Of a stretch of 64,000 nt of DNA, positions 33,716 through 41,002 are shown piece by piece (the stretch's first letter is position 1; every line of letters starts with the position of its first letter). The translations under genes were made by a program, and so were the position numbers. The stretch is from Microbacterium sp. Leaf151. GTDB taxonomy: Bacteria > Actinomycetota > Actinomycetes > Actinomycetales > Microbacteriaceae. The stretch covers positions 310,001 to 374,000 of the forward strand of contig NZ_LMOR01000004.1 of the NCBI RefSeq assembly GCF_001424225.1. Reading direction: 5' to 3'. The notes under the pieces are model-generated. The model did not search any database, was not told where the DNA came from, and saw only the letters and a list, made by a program, of their open reading frames with translations.

Positions 33716-33913
33716 ATGAGCGAGAACGACGTGACCACCCGATCCAACCGCGGCCAGTGGGAGAACGCGGTCGAGGGCCGCCCCGAGCTGTCGGCCAGCT
33801 TCTCGAGCAAGCAGGAGGCGGTCGATCAGGGGCGCGCCACGGCGGACGAGCTCGGTTCCGAGCACATCGTCGAGGATGCCGAGCCGACCGGGGCGGTCAC
33901 CGACGAGGACTGA
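33716..33913 (+). CDS. small DUF2188-like protein
   Basis: The 65-residue acidic protein reads MSENDVTTRSNRGQWENAVEG, then SFSSKQEAVDQGRATADELGSEHIV, matching the DUF2188 pattern in which a W-x-V segment and KxxAxxxGrxxA recur. The ATG at 33707 would add three residues. The spacing from TGACAT (33703-33708) to 33716 fits a leaderless transcript. A strong terminator follows. Confidence 0.65.
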   Translation: MSENDVTTRSNRGQWENAVEGRPELSASFSSKQEAVDQGRATADELGSEHIVEDAEPTGAVTDED

Positions 33914-33927
33914 CCGCAGAGAAACGA

Positions 33928-33964
33928 CGAAAGAGGCCGCGATCGTGGATCGCGGCCTCTTTCG
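33928..33964. terminator. bidirectional terminator between DUF2188 gene and tRNA-Arg
   Basis: A perfect 17-bp stem (33928-33944 with 33948-33964, loop GTG) with A-rich left and TTTC right edges serves the plus-strand gene and also the minus-strand tRNA. Confidence 0.85.
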
Positions 33965-33967
33965 TGG

Positions 33968-34043
33968 TGGTGCCCCCGACTGGAATCGAACCAGCGACCT
34001 TTGGTACCGGAAACCAACGCTCTATCCCCTGAGCTACGGAGGC
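33968..34043 (-). tRNA. tRNA-Arg(CCG)
   Basis: The 76-nt gene folds into a cloverleaf. The acceptor stem is GCCTCCG/CGGGGGC, the D arm is AGCTCAGGGGATAGAGC, and the anticodon arm TTGGT-TTCCGGT-ACCAA has anticodon CCG for CGG. The T arm is CTGG-TTCGATT-CCAG. The CCA end is encoded. Confidence 0.95.
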
Positions 34044-34133
34044 GGACAGCTCCAGGTTATCACCGCGGCGCAGCGCACCCCGACGACGCGGGGCGGCGCC
34101 GTGGACGCCTGCGACCGCCCCGCGGCATCCGGA

Positions 34134-34319
34134 TCACTCGTCGCCGACGACGCCGATGCCGGTGGCCTGGTGGTCGGCGTTGGGGTCGTCCTTCGTGGGA
34201 GCCTTCGACGCCTCTTCGGGGTCGTTCTCCTGGCTCGGCCGGACCGTGGGGTCGTCGCCGAGGTCGGCGGCGTCGTCGGTCGGGTCTTCCGCGGGGGCGG
34301 AGTTCTGCGGGTCGCTCAT
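34134..34319 (-). CDS. small acidic hydrophilic protein
   Basis: The 61-residue product (MSDPQNSAPAEDPTDDAADLGDD) is strongly acidic and predicted disordered. A GAAGGGA site precedes the ATG by 7 nt. Similar short acidic Pro/Asp/Ala proteins are encoded at 39024 and 44411. No function can be assigned. Confidence 0.55.
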   Translation of the reverse strand: MSDPQNSAPAEDPTDDAADLGDDPTVRPSQENDPEEASKAPTKDDPNADHQATGIGVVGDE

Positions 34320-34403
34320 GGGGTTTCCCTTCGTCACGTGGACCTCCACCCTCGCAAGCTCGAGCGAACGGACGCAGCGGCTTGACCGGGGAGGCTCACG
34401 GGC

Positions 34404-34853
34404 TTAGCGACCCAGCATGGCGCGCAGGCGCCGCGAGAGCGGCTGGGTCAGGATTACCTGTCGCCCGTTCACGTCGAGGGCGAGGATCGAGCCTCCCCAT
34501 CCCCGCCCGCGCGCCGGCTGCGCGTCGCCGCGGACGTACGCCTCGGCGATGTCGACGTAGGCGGCGAGCAGCTGCGCGCTCTGGTCCTTCGACGAGTTCG
34601 CGTCGACCAGCTGCAGCCGGTGTCCCGTGTCGGTCTCGACCGAGAACCACCGGGACCCGGGCGTCGACACGAGCGCCCAGCGCTCGTTCCGTTCGAACCG
34701 CGCCCACGCCGCGCCACTCCTGAGGGCTGTGGTCACCTCGAGATCGGCCTGGGCGATGCAGAGCACCTCGAGCATGGCGAGGGCTTCTGCCGCGGTGACG
34801 TAATCACCGCGGTCGGCGCCCAACCCGCCCCACTCGAACCTGCGCTCGCTCAT
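34404..34853 (-). CDS. conserved-looking hypothetical protein
   Basis: The 149-residue soluble product starts MSERRFEWGGLGADRGDYVTAAEALAMLEVLCIAQ and has no membrane segment, signal or known catalytic motif that I recognise. Codon use is like its neighbours, with GC-rich third positions through its length, supporting a real gene. It is divergent from the DUF5684-like gene at 34963. Confidence 0.65.
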   Translation of the reverse strand: MSERRFEWGGLGADRGDYVTAAEALAMLEVLCIAQADLEVTTALRSGAAWARFERNERWALVSTPGSRWFSVETDTGHRLQLVDANSSKDQSAQLLAAYVDIAEAYVRGDAQPARGRGWGGSILALDVNGRQVILTQPLSRRLRAMLGR

Positions 34854-34950
34854 CCCGTCACCGCCCGTGCCCTCGTCCTCCCCAGAGGGTAACCCCGGGT
34901 TCGCGCGCCGGCTCCGCGCGCAGAAGACTTCGCGCGCAACAGCGGGGCCC

Positions 34951-34956
34951 TACGAT
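34951..34956 (+). promoter_or_regulatory. -10 box for a leaderless DUF5684-like gene
   Basis: TACGAT lies exactly 6 nt before the ATG at 34963; no Shine-Dalgarno sequence is present. Confidence 0.45.
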
Positions 34957-34962
34957 GAGCGC

Positions 34963-35355
34963 ATGCTGACCTCGTCGCCGTCATCGATCACCGATCAGAC
35001 CTCCATCTTCGCCCTGAGCGGCACCACGTCGTTCCTCGCCGTCGCCCTCTACGTCCTCACGGTCGTGGCATTGTGGAAGGTCTTCACCAAGGCCGGGCAC
35101 CCCGGCTGGCTGGCGATCATCCCAATCGTCAACATCGTCTTCCTGACCAAGATCGCCGGGTTCTCCGGGTGGTTCGCCCTGCTCTACATCGTCCCGATCG
35201 TGGGTGTCGTTTTTCACATCATCGTCCAACTGCGAGTCGGACGAGCCTTCGGACACGGTTGGGTGTTCTCGCTCTTCCTGCTCGTGTTCCTCTACGTCGT
35301 CGGCTACCTCATCATCGGCTTCAGCGACGACAAGTACCGTCCCGAGCGCATCTGA
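34963..35355 (+). CDS. DUF5684-like multi-pass membrane protein
   Basis: The 130-residue protein has about four membrane helices. Its core LWKVFTKAGHPGWLAIIPIVN parallels the protein at the left edge of the window. The C-terminus is cytoplasmic and charged (DDKYRPERI). A longer open frame begins at 34867, but the -10 box at 34951 and the family N-terminus favour 34963. The function is unknown; small polar residues between helices suggest a scaffold or transport role, but this is only a guess. Confidence 0.75.
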   Translation: MLTSSPSSITDQTSIFALSGTTSFLAVALYVLTVVALWKVFTKAGHPGWLAIIPIVNIVFLTKIAGFSGWFALLYIVPIVGVVFHIIVQLRVGRAFGHGWVFSLFLLVFLYVVGYLIIGFSDDKYRPERI

Positions 35356-35388
35356 GGGCGAGGCGGCCGCCACGCCATATGAAGAAGA

Positions 35389-35422
35389 CGGATGCCACGG
35401 GGTCGCCCCGTGGCATCCGGTC
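35389..35422. terminator. bidirectional terminator between DUF5684-like gene and rtcB
   Basis: A perfect 14-bp stem (35389-35402 with 35406-35419, loop TCG) is flanked by GAAGAAGA on the left and GTCTTTCTC on the right, so it can end both convergent transcripts. Its arms contain the common GGATGCC heptamer. Confidence 0.8.
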
Positions 35423-35426
35423 TTTC

Positions 35427-36596
35427 TCAATCCCCCTTGACGTTGACGATCTGTCGCAGCGTGTGACGGATCGTCACCAGGTCGGCAGCATCCGCCATCA
35501 CCTGATCGATCGGCTTGTAGGCCTGCGGTATCTCGTCGATGAACGCCTCGGTGTCGCGGTATTCGATCCCCGTCATCGCCTCGCGCAACTGCTCGTGTGT
35601 GAAGGTCTTCCGGGCCGCCGACCGGGAGTATTCCCGACCCGCTCCGTGCGGTGACGAGTTCAACGCGACCGGGTTGCCTCGACCCTCGACCACGTACGAG
35701 GCCGTGCCCATCGACCCGGGGATGAGACCAGGACGCCCGGCATCGGCCATGATCGCGCCCTTGCGCGACACCCACACCTGCTTACCGAAGTGCCGCTCGG
35801 ACTCGGTGAAGTTGTGGTGGCAATTGATCCGCTCGCGCTCTTCGACGGGGGTGTCGAGGAAGCGACCGAGCTGATTCGAGACACGGTCCATCATCTCCTC
35901 CCGATTTAGCAGGGCGAAGTGCTGAGCCCATCGCAGCTCCCGGATGTACCGGGCGAACTCGGGCGTGCCTTCGACGAGGTAAGCCAGATCGGGATGCGGG
36001 AGCTCGATCCACCATTGCTGCGCGAGGCGCTGCGCCACCTTGATGTGATGCTGCGCGATGCGGTTGCCGACGCCCCGCGACCCCGAGTGCAGGAACATCC
36101 ACACGTCGTCGTTCTCGTCCAGCGAGATTTCGATGAAGTGGTTGCCGCTGCCCAGCGAACCCAGCTGGTTGCGCCAGTGACCGGCGTACGACGTCGGGTC
36201 GAACTCGGCCGTCTCGGCGAGAGCTTCGAGCTCGGCGATCCGCGGCTCGGCGGTGGCGACGATCTTGCGGTTGTCGCGCCCGGCCGAGAGCGGGATGGCC
36301 CGTTCGATCTGCTGACGGAGCTCTGCAAGATCCCGACCGGCGAGATCGTGGGCCGCGAACTGCGTCTTGACGGCGATCATGCCGCAGCCGATGTCGACGC
36401 CGACAGCCGCGGGCATGATGGCCCCACGCGTCGGGATGACCGAGCCGACCGTCGCGCCGAGCCCGAGGTGGGCGTCGGGCATGAGGGCCAGGTGGGGATA
36501 GATGAACGGCATGCGCGATGAGGTGCGGGCCTGTTCGATGGTCTTGTCATCGATCAGGCTCGCCCACGACACGAGTCGTTCGTTGAGCTTCTGCAT
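35427..36596 (-). CDS. rtcB: RtcB-type 3'-phosphate RNA ligase
   Basis: The 389-residue GTP- and Mn-dependent ligase joins 2',3'-cyclic or 3'-phosphate RNA ends to 5'-OH ends. Motifs include MPDAHLGLGATVGSVIPT, GVDIGCGMIAVKT (Asp/Cys metal ligands), LGSLGSGNHFIEI, HSGSRGVG, and the guanylated His in NSSPHGAGREYSR. The start MQKLNERLVSW has AAGGAAAGGA upstream; the frame is open 20 codons further without similarity. A terminator and a 28-codon gene lie upstream. No rtcA or rtcR regulator is nearby. Confidence 0.94.
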   Translation of the reverse strand: MQKLNERLVSWASLIDDKTIEQARTSSRMPFIYPHLALMPDAHLGLGATVGSVIPTRGAIMPAAVGVDIGCGMIAVKTQFAAHDLAGRDLAELRQQIERAIPLSAGRDNRKIVATAEPRIAELEALAETAEFDPTSYAGHWRNQLGSLGSGNHFIEISLDENDDVWMFLHSGSRGVGNRIAQHHIKVAQRLAQQWWIELPHPDLAYLVEGTPEFARYIRELRWAQHFALLNREEMMDRVSNQLGRFLDTPVEERERINCHHNFTESERHFGKQVWVSRKGAIMADAGRPGLIPGSMGTASYVVEGRGNPVALNSSPHGAGREYSRSAARKTFTHEQLREAMTGIEYRDTEAFIDEIPQAYKPIDQVMADAADLVTIRHTLRQIVNVKGD

Positions 36597-36680
36597 GGAT
36601 CCTTTCCTTCGGTGATGCGCTGCTGCGCGGTGAGTGAGCCACAGACCTGAGCGCACTCCCCCACTCGAAGGGAAAGAGAA

Positions 36681-36707
36681 ACGCCCCGACCTGACGGTGC
36701 GGGGCGT
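36681..36707 (-). terminator. terminator between the 28-codon gene and rtcB
   Basis: An 8-bp stem ACGCCCCG/CGGGGCGT (36681-36688 with 36700-36707) is extended by an inner ACC/GGT pairing and followed, on the minus strand, by TTTCTCTTTCCC. It lies 13 nt after the small gene's stop and ahead of rtcB. Confidence 0.65.
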
Positions 36708-36720
36708 GAGAAGACAGTGT

Positions 36721-36807
36721 CTAGACGACCGGCGCCGGAGGGTACGACGAGGGGAGAAACGGCTGGTACTGCTGCTGCTCCGGACGCAGATCGCGCTTAG
36801 CGGTCAT
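36721..36807 (-). CDS. 28-residue small protein or leader peptide upstream of rtcB
   Basis: The 28-codon frame reads MTAKRDLRPE, then three Gln and a Tyr, and ends SSYPPAPVV before a TAG stop. It has an AAGGA site 7 nt before the ATG, a promoter at 36855-36884 and a terminator 13 nt downstream, which together make a complete tiny transcription unit. The sequence is hydrophilic with a Pro/Tyr-rich C-terminus and no membrane segment. It could be a leader controlling rtcB, a small regulatory protein, or a peptide precursor; none can be chosen from sequence. Confidence 0.6.
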   Translation of the reverse strand: MTAKRDLRPEQQQYQPFLPSSYPPAPVV

Positions 36808-36854
36808 CGCCTCGTCCTTTCTCGACTCGTCGCGCCAACCGGCACGGACTTGCG

Positions 36855-36884
36855 AACTTAGTGGATGCCGCACGCCCATCGCAA
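36855..36884 (-). promoter_or_regulatory. promoter of the 28-codon gene
   Basis: TTGCGA (36884-36879) and TAAGTT (36860-36855) are 18 bp apart on the minus strand. The leader to the ATG at 36807 is about 40 nt. Confidence 0.5.
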
Positions 36885-36927
36885 GGCTTCCGCTCCACAC
36901 ATCGCCCGGCGGTTCACCGGCGTGGGA

Positions 36928-37281
36928 TCAGCCCTGGGTGGGCTGATCGAAGTCCCAGTCGATCAGTTCGTCGTTTCCACCGGGGTCGGGCTCGACGGCG
37001 CGGAGGCGCGCTCGGGGGAAGAGACGGTGGGCGCGTAACTCCTCAACTGCGGCGGCGAAGTCCGGCTCCTCGTCGTCCCACTCGAGGGGAGCCGAGAGCA
37101 CGTCGTTGCCGACGCCGATCACCAAGTCCGCCTGAGCGACCTTCTTCGCGTCCGTGACGATGGGGATGCTGACCGCTTCGGCCTGCCCCTCTTTCGCGAC
37201 TGCCGCGGTCAGCTCGATCAGCGACGCGGCGACGTCGTCTGTGGTCATCACGGTCTCGCCGGCATAGGTCACGCATCGCAT
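36928..37281 (-). CDS. hypothetical protein
   Basis: The 117-residue product starts MRCVTYAGETVMTTDDVAASLIELTAAVAKEG, with a central IVTDAKKVAQADLVIGVGNDVLSAPLEW block and an acidic C-terminus. GGAGG lies just upstream of the ATG. It has no membrane segment or catalytic motif that I recognise. The MTTDD methionine at residue 12 could also be the start. Confidence 0.6.
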   Translation of the reverse strand: MRCVTYAGETVMTTDDVAASLIELTAAVAKEGQAEAVSIPIVTDAKKVAQADLVIGVGNDVLSAPLEWDDEEPDFAAAVEELRAHRLFPRARLRAVEPDPGGNDELIDWDFDQPTQG

Positions 37282-37350
37282 CCCTCCACCCTGGGGTCCG
37301 ATCGAACGGCGAGGGGGTGGGTTGCCGGGATACGACCAGTGGGGTACGAC

Positions 37351-37530
37351 TCAGCCCCTGCGCTGGGACGACCGGAACATCGCCTCGTCGAGCTCGAACC
37401 ACACCGCGCGCACGGTGTCGAAGTCGCCGAAAGGTTCGGGTTGCGGGTCGTCGAGCGACAGTCGGTAGCCACGAGGCAGGTCGTCCACGTGTTGTCCGTC
37501 GCGCGGTCCGCCGACGAGCACGTAGATCAC
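37351..37530 (-). CDS. small hypothetical protein downstream of marR
   Basis: The 59-residue frame begins VIYVLVGGPRDGQHVDDLP and ends MFRSSQRRG. Its GTG overlaps the marR stop as GTGA, the arrangement used by many gene pairs in this window, so it is probably translated with marR. The VGGPRDGQ start recalls small hypothetical proteins of actinobacteria and phages. The function is unknown. Confidence 0.6.
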   Translation of the reverse strand: MIYVLVGGPRDGQHVDDLPRGYRLSLDDPQPEPFGDFDTVRAVWFELDEAMFRSSQRRG

Positions 37531-38081
37531 GGCGAATCGACCGCGGGCGCCTCGGCGGCTACACCGTCGACGGCGTCGCTCATGCGCCGCAGGAAAGCGA
37601 CGACGGCCGCCGACTCATCGGGCGTCATGTCGATGACCGCAGCCAGCATTCGGTCGTGCATGTTCCCCAGCGTCTGCCGAACTTCTTCGTCAGCCCGCGG
37701 CGTGACCGCGATGAAGATGCTGCGGCGGTCGTCGGGGTTGGCGGAGCGCGTGATGTGGCCGGAGCGTTCCAACCGGTCGAGGATCGCCGTCGTAGACGCC
37801 GTCGACAGTCCCAGATACCGAGTCAGCTCCCCCGGACGGACCTGCCTCTTCTGGTCGCGAAGCAGGTAACGCAACACCAGCAGCTCGTTCTCACCCATCG
37901 ACATCGAGTCGCGCGTGCGTCGCCGCATGGCCACCTCGGCGGCGCGGTAGACCCGGAGGGATTCGAGCACGGCCTTGCTTCGCTGCCGACGGTCGGCCGG
38001 CTCGTCGCCGTACCAGTACGTCACCTCGCGGACGGATTCCGCTGTCGAGGGTGCGCGGGGCGTGGTTTCGACGTCCGTCAT
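37527..38081 (-). CDS. MarR-family transcriptional regulator
   Basis: The 184-residue protein has a winged-helix core: MGENELLVLRYLLRDQKRQVRPGELTRYLGLSTASTTAILDRLERSGHITRSANPDDRRSIFIAVTPRADE, with the Asp-Arg-Arg wing. N- and C-terminal helices give the dimer interface. GGAG lies 6 nt before the ATG at 38081. An operator overlaps its own -35 region, so it probably represses itself and perhaps the divergent DUF7882 gene. The ligand is unknown. Confidence 0.9.
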   Translation of the reverse strand: MTDVETTPRAPSTAESVREVTYWYGDEPADRRQRSKAVLESLRVYRAAEVAMRRRTRDSMSMGENELLVLRYLLRDQKRQVRPGELTRYLGLSTASTTAILDRLERSGHITRSANPDDRRSIFIAVTPRADEEVRQTLGNMHDRMLAAVIDMTPDESAAVVAFLRRMSDAVDGVAAEAPAVDSP

Positions 38082-38106
38082 GTCACACTCCTCCGCTCGT
38101 ACCGCG

Positions 38107-38142
38107 ACTATACAACGCAAATAATAGTTAGGCAAACTAGTT
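38107..38142 (-). promoter_or_regulatory. marR promoter with overlapping operator
   Basis: On the minus strand TTGCCT (38135-38130) and TATAGT (38112-38107) are 17 bp apart. The -35 lies within TAGTT-N5-AACTA (38125-38139), which overlaps the palindrome AACTAGTT (38135-38142). This is the expected layout for MarR autorepression. Confidence 0.65.
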
Positions 38143-38194
38143 ACTAAGCGAGTATGTTCTCAACACAGCTAATCGCTTTCGAAGGGAGCACCCC

Positions 38195-38578
38195 ATGGGC
38201 CACCTGTATTACGGAACGTCGACCGAATCGATCCGGATTCCCGACCGCCTGCTCTCACACCTCAAGGTGGTCGCGACCACCAAGCTCCGCCGCAGCGAGA
38301 GCTTCACCCTCAGCTGGGCCCATGTCGACGGCACCCCCGGTCGTTCCACCCTCTGGCTGCAGCCGGCGATCCCGCTGCGCTTCGTCTTCGACTCCGCGGA
38401 GCCCGAATCCCTCGACGCCGCGACGCTGAAGTCCATGGCCGACATGGCGGGCTCCTCCGCGGGTCTCATCGTCGACCTCGGCGCGGACATCCCCACGGCC
38501 GAGGTCGGCCCGCGTCCCGCGCCTGCCCGCTCGACTGAGCGCTCCGGCCGTCGCGCTGCACTTTCTGCGGCGGCCTGA
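38195..38578 (+). CDS. DUF7882-type protein
   Basis: The 127-residue protein starts MGHLYYGTSTESIRIPDRLLSHLKVVATTKLRRSESFTLSW, a pattern I associate with small Microbacteriaceae proteins (often mislabelled as ligases). The rest has FRLSW- and LWL-type beta strands and a Ser/Ala/Arg-rich tail. GAAGGGAG lies 8 nt upstream. It is divergent from marR across the operator region and is followed after 1 nt by a second small gene. Confidence 0.75.
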   Translation: MGHLYYGTSTESIRIPDRLLSHLKVVATTKLRRSESFTLSWAHVDGTPGRSTLWLQPAIPLRFVFDSAEPESLDAATLKSMADMAGSSAGLIVDLGADIPTAEVGPRPAPARSTERSGRRAALSAAA

Positions 38579-38579
38579 C

Positions 38580-38921
38580 ATGGCCGTCACCTCCGCTCCT
38601 TCCGCCGCTCCCCTGTCGGCGGTTCGTATCCTCTGGGTCAAGGTCGACGCCGGCTTCTGGGTCGCCCATCGTGGCGGTGAATACTTCGGCTGCGTCGACG
38701 CCGTCGCCGGCGGCTTCGTCGCGCGTGACGCCCACGGCGTCCCCATCGGCCGATACGACGTGCTCGCCGAGGCCAAGGCATCGCTGCGTTCGACGACGCA
38801 CCCGACGAATACGTTGCGACGTCGGAGAATGGAGCGTACGTCCTTGGTTGCCGCCACGGCTCTCGGCTCAACCGCCCTCGTGTTCGCGCTGACCGCCGGG
38901 GCGATGGCGCCCTACCTCTGA
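38580..38921 (+). CDS. small protein with C-terminal membrane helix
   Basis: The 113-residue product has a soluble N-terminal part (ILWVKVDAGFWVAHRGGEYFGCVDAVAGGFVARDAHGVPIGRYDVLAEAKASL) and a C-terminal hydrophobic segment (LVAATALGSTALVFALTAGAMAPYL). The ATG lies 1 nt after the upstream stop, so it is co-translated with the DUF7882 gene. No family is recognised. Confidence 0.6.
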   Translation: MAVTSAPSAAPLSAVRILWVKVDAGFWVAHRGGEYFGCVDAVAGGFVARDAHGVPIGRYDVLAEAKASLRSTTHPTNTLRRRRMERTSLVAATALGSTALVFALTAGAMAPYL

Positions 38922-39023
38922 GAACGGTTTCCCGCTCGCCGTCACCGCGAGCGATGTCGACCCCCTGTACAGGGCACGCAACGCGTGTCACGGTCGTCAC
39001 TCCACCGACGAACGGAGTCCTTC

Positions 39024-39173
39024 ATGGCCGACCGCCACGCACACCCCGATGACGCCCCCGACTCGCAGTCGAACGGCGCGGGCAGTGAATCCCCGGAAGA
39101 GGGTGCTGCCGCTCAGCAGGATGCAGACGACGCAGCGACGACGGATGGTTCCCCCACCGGCGACATCGGCTGA
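39024..39173 (+). CDS. small acidic disordered protein
   Basis: The 49-residue product (MADRHAHPDDAPDSQSNG) is rich in Asp, Ser, Gly and Ala. GGAG lies 6 nt before the ATG. It resembles the proteins at 34134 and 44411 only in composition. No function is known. Confidence 0.5.
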   Translation: MADRHAHPDDAPDSQSNGAGSESPEEGAAAQQDADDAATTDGSPTGDIG

Positions 39174-39249
39174 ACATCCTCCACGCGGTCAGGTCTCGCT
39201 CCCTCCGTCCCGGAGGTGCGCGGCCTGGAGCGCGGGTTGCAGACGCCGT

Positions 39250-39981
39250 CTACGAGCCCGCGATAGAGATGGACCCGGTGGTCGAAACGCCCTCGCACGA
39301 CACGGTGAAGGTGATCGTTCGCGCACCCCCGGGATTGAGGAACAACTGCGTCGTGTAGCTCCCGCGGTCTGAGCTGTCGGGGGTGCTCCCCCCGAGCTGA
39401 TCGCGCCACGTGCCCCCTTCGCTCGCAACGACGGACACCGTGCGATAGGGGACACCGCTGCCGCTCGCGCTTTTCAGCGTTCCGGACACGTTGATGTAGT
39501 ACTGGTTGGTGTCGCCGGAGAACGACCTCGAGAGGTTCACCGTGATGGAAGCCACGGGGACGAAGACGTAGGAGAAGGACGCCGTGGTGGCGAGACCGTT
39601 CGAGAGGGCGGTGACGCTGGCGGTCTGCGATGTCTTCACGCGGGCGACCGACGCCGTCGTGGAGAACGTCCCCGCGGTCGTCAGGGAGAAGCTCGTCCGA
39701 GCCAGCGTGACGTTGGCGTCGGAGCTCGACAAGGTCAGCCTCTGACCGCGCACCGCACCCTCGTACTTTCCCGTGACACTCACGCTGCCGCCGACGGGCA
39801 CGTCGGACACCTGCGAGAAGGTCAGAGTCAGAGCGGACGTACTCGCCGCCGAGGCGGGTGAGGCGGTGGTGACGATGATCGCCGGCACCGCCCACGCGGC
39901 GGTGGTGACGACAGCACGTCGAGACATCGCGTGGGAGTCGACCTCGCTCACACGCTCGTCGGCGAAAGCCTCTTTCGTCAT
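39250..39981 (-). CDS. secreted Ig-like beta-sandwich protein with Tat-type signal
   Basis: The 243-residue product has a long charged N-terminus then SRRAVVTTAAWAVPAIIVTTASPASAA, an Arg-Arg signal resembling Tat substrates, with cleavage after ASA near residue 45. The mature part is Ser/Thr/Val-rich with repeated beta strands (SVSVTGKYEGAVRGQRLTLSSSDANVTLARTSFSLTTAGTFSTTASV) of the bacterial Ig type. It is a probable surface or secreted protein. Two cysteines are rare; only one is seen near the C-terminus (VSCEG). Confidence 0.7.
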   Translation of the reverse strand: MTKEAFADERVSEVDSHAMSRRAVVTTAAWAVPAIIVTTASPASAASTSALTLTFSQVSDVPVGGSVSVTGKYEGAVRGQRLTLSSSDANVTLARTSFSLTTAGTFSTTASVARVKTSQTASVTALSNGLATTASFSYVFVPVASITVNLSRSFSGDTNQYYINVSGTLKSASGSGVPYRTVSVVASEGGTWRDQLGGSTPDSSDRGSYTTQLFLNPGGARTITFTVSCEGVSTTGSISIAGS

Positions 39982-40119
39982 GTTGCCGTCCCTTCGCTCG
40001 CGGACTCTTTCCGTCTCGCCGAGCGTGGCAGCTTTCCTCGTCGCCGCCCGCCTCTTCGCCCAGGGGCGAGGACTCACGAGCCGTGGTTCACCCGTCGATG
40101 CGTACAGGACGCTCGGATA

Positions 40120-40135
40120 CGTCACCCGCGTGACG
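40120..40135. promoter_or_regulatory. inverted repeat CGTCAC-N4-GTGACG
   Basis: A perfect 6-bp dyad lies in the gene-free region 39982-40169 between the Ig-like gene start and the nei-type stop. It could be a hairpin ending the nei operon or an operator for the Ig-like gene. Confidence 0.35.
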
Positions 40136-40169
40136 CATGTCAGGCACCGTGGGCGCTGGCAGCATCGGT

Positions 40170-41000
40170 CTACGCCTGCTCCCGAGTTCCCGCCCCGTCG
40201 CCGGACGGCGCCGGCTGACACCGTGGGCACCACCAGGTGCGACGCCGCTCGGGGTCGTTCGCCACCTCGTCGCGCACGCGCACCCGCGTCCCGCAGCGGA
40301 GGCACGGTCGCCCCGCCCGGCCGGCGACCCAGTGCGACGATCCCTTGCGACGATCGCCGGTGGTCACCTGGTACATGCCCGGCACCGTCGCCGAAATCCG
40401 TAGGCATCGCGCGGCGAGCGCGATGAGCGCACCGAGATCGGTGGCCCCGATCGGGGCGAAGGGATGGACACCGCGCAGGAAGGCCAGCTCGTTCACCCAC
40501 AGGTTGCCGAGTCCTGCGATGCGCGTCTGGTCCAGCAGCGCCGCCACGAACGGACGGTCGGGACGCGCCGACAACCGGCGGACTGCTTCAGCCGCGTCCC
40601 AGTCCTCCCGAAGGGGGTCGGGACCGAGATGCCCGACGACATCGTGCTCCCGGGCGGTGGGGAGGAGGTCGACCACCGGGAGGTCGAGGCCCCACACCTC
40701 CCGCCCGTCTTCGAGGCGGAGGCGTACGCGCGCCTTCTCACGCGCCGCGGAGGGCAGCGCCCGACCCGCCCGTATGATCGTCCAGCTGCCCTGCATGCGC
40801 AGATGGGTGTGGAGGGTCGAAAGGTCGTCGAAGCGCGTGAGCAGGTGCTTGCCGTGGGTGTCGTGCGCGATGATCGATCGTCCCGCGAGCGAGACCCCCG
40901 CACCGTTGCCGGACCGCAGTTCGCCGTCGATCACGCGGATGCCGCAGGTCGCGGCATCCAGGCGCTGTCGCAGACGATAGACGCTGTCCCCCTCGGGCAC
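40170..41000 (-). CDS. Fpg/Nei-family DNA glycosylase (endonuclease VIII-like)
   Basis: The 276-residue enzyme starts GTG-Pro-Glu-Gly-Asp, so the catalytic N-terminal Pro2 and Glu3 are in place. Other motifs are HTHLRMQGSW, the H2TH region (LLDQTRIAGLGNLWVNELAFL) and a C-terminal zinc finger CLRCG...CPRCQ. It excises oxidised bases and nicks the strand. The start follows the CrtI-like stop by 2 nt in the same operon. The MPEGD form fits the Nei2 group of actinobacteria. Confidence 0.93.
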   Translation of the reverse strand: MPEGDSVYRLRQRLDAATCGIRVIDGELRSGNGAGVSLAGRSIIAHDTHGKHLLTRFDDLSTLHTHLRMQGSWTIIRAGRALPSAAREKARVRLRLEDGREVWGLDLPVVDLLPTAREHDVVGHLGPDPLREDWDAAEAVRRLSARPDRPFVAALLDQTRIAGLGNLWVNELAFLRGVHPFAPIGATDLGALIALAARCLRISATVPGMYQVTTGDRRKGSSHWVAGRAGRPCLRCGTRVRVRDEVANDPERRRTWWCPRCQPAPSGDGAGTREQA

Positions 41001-41002
41001 CG

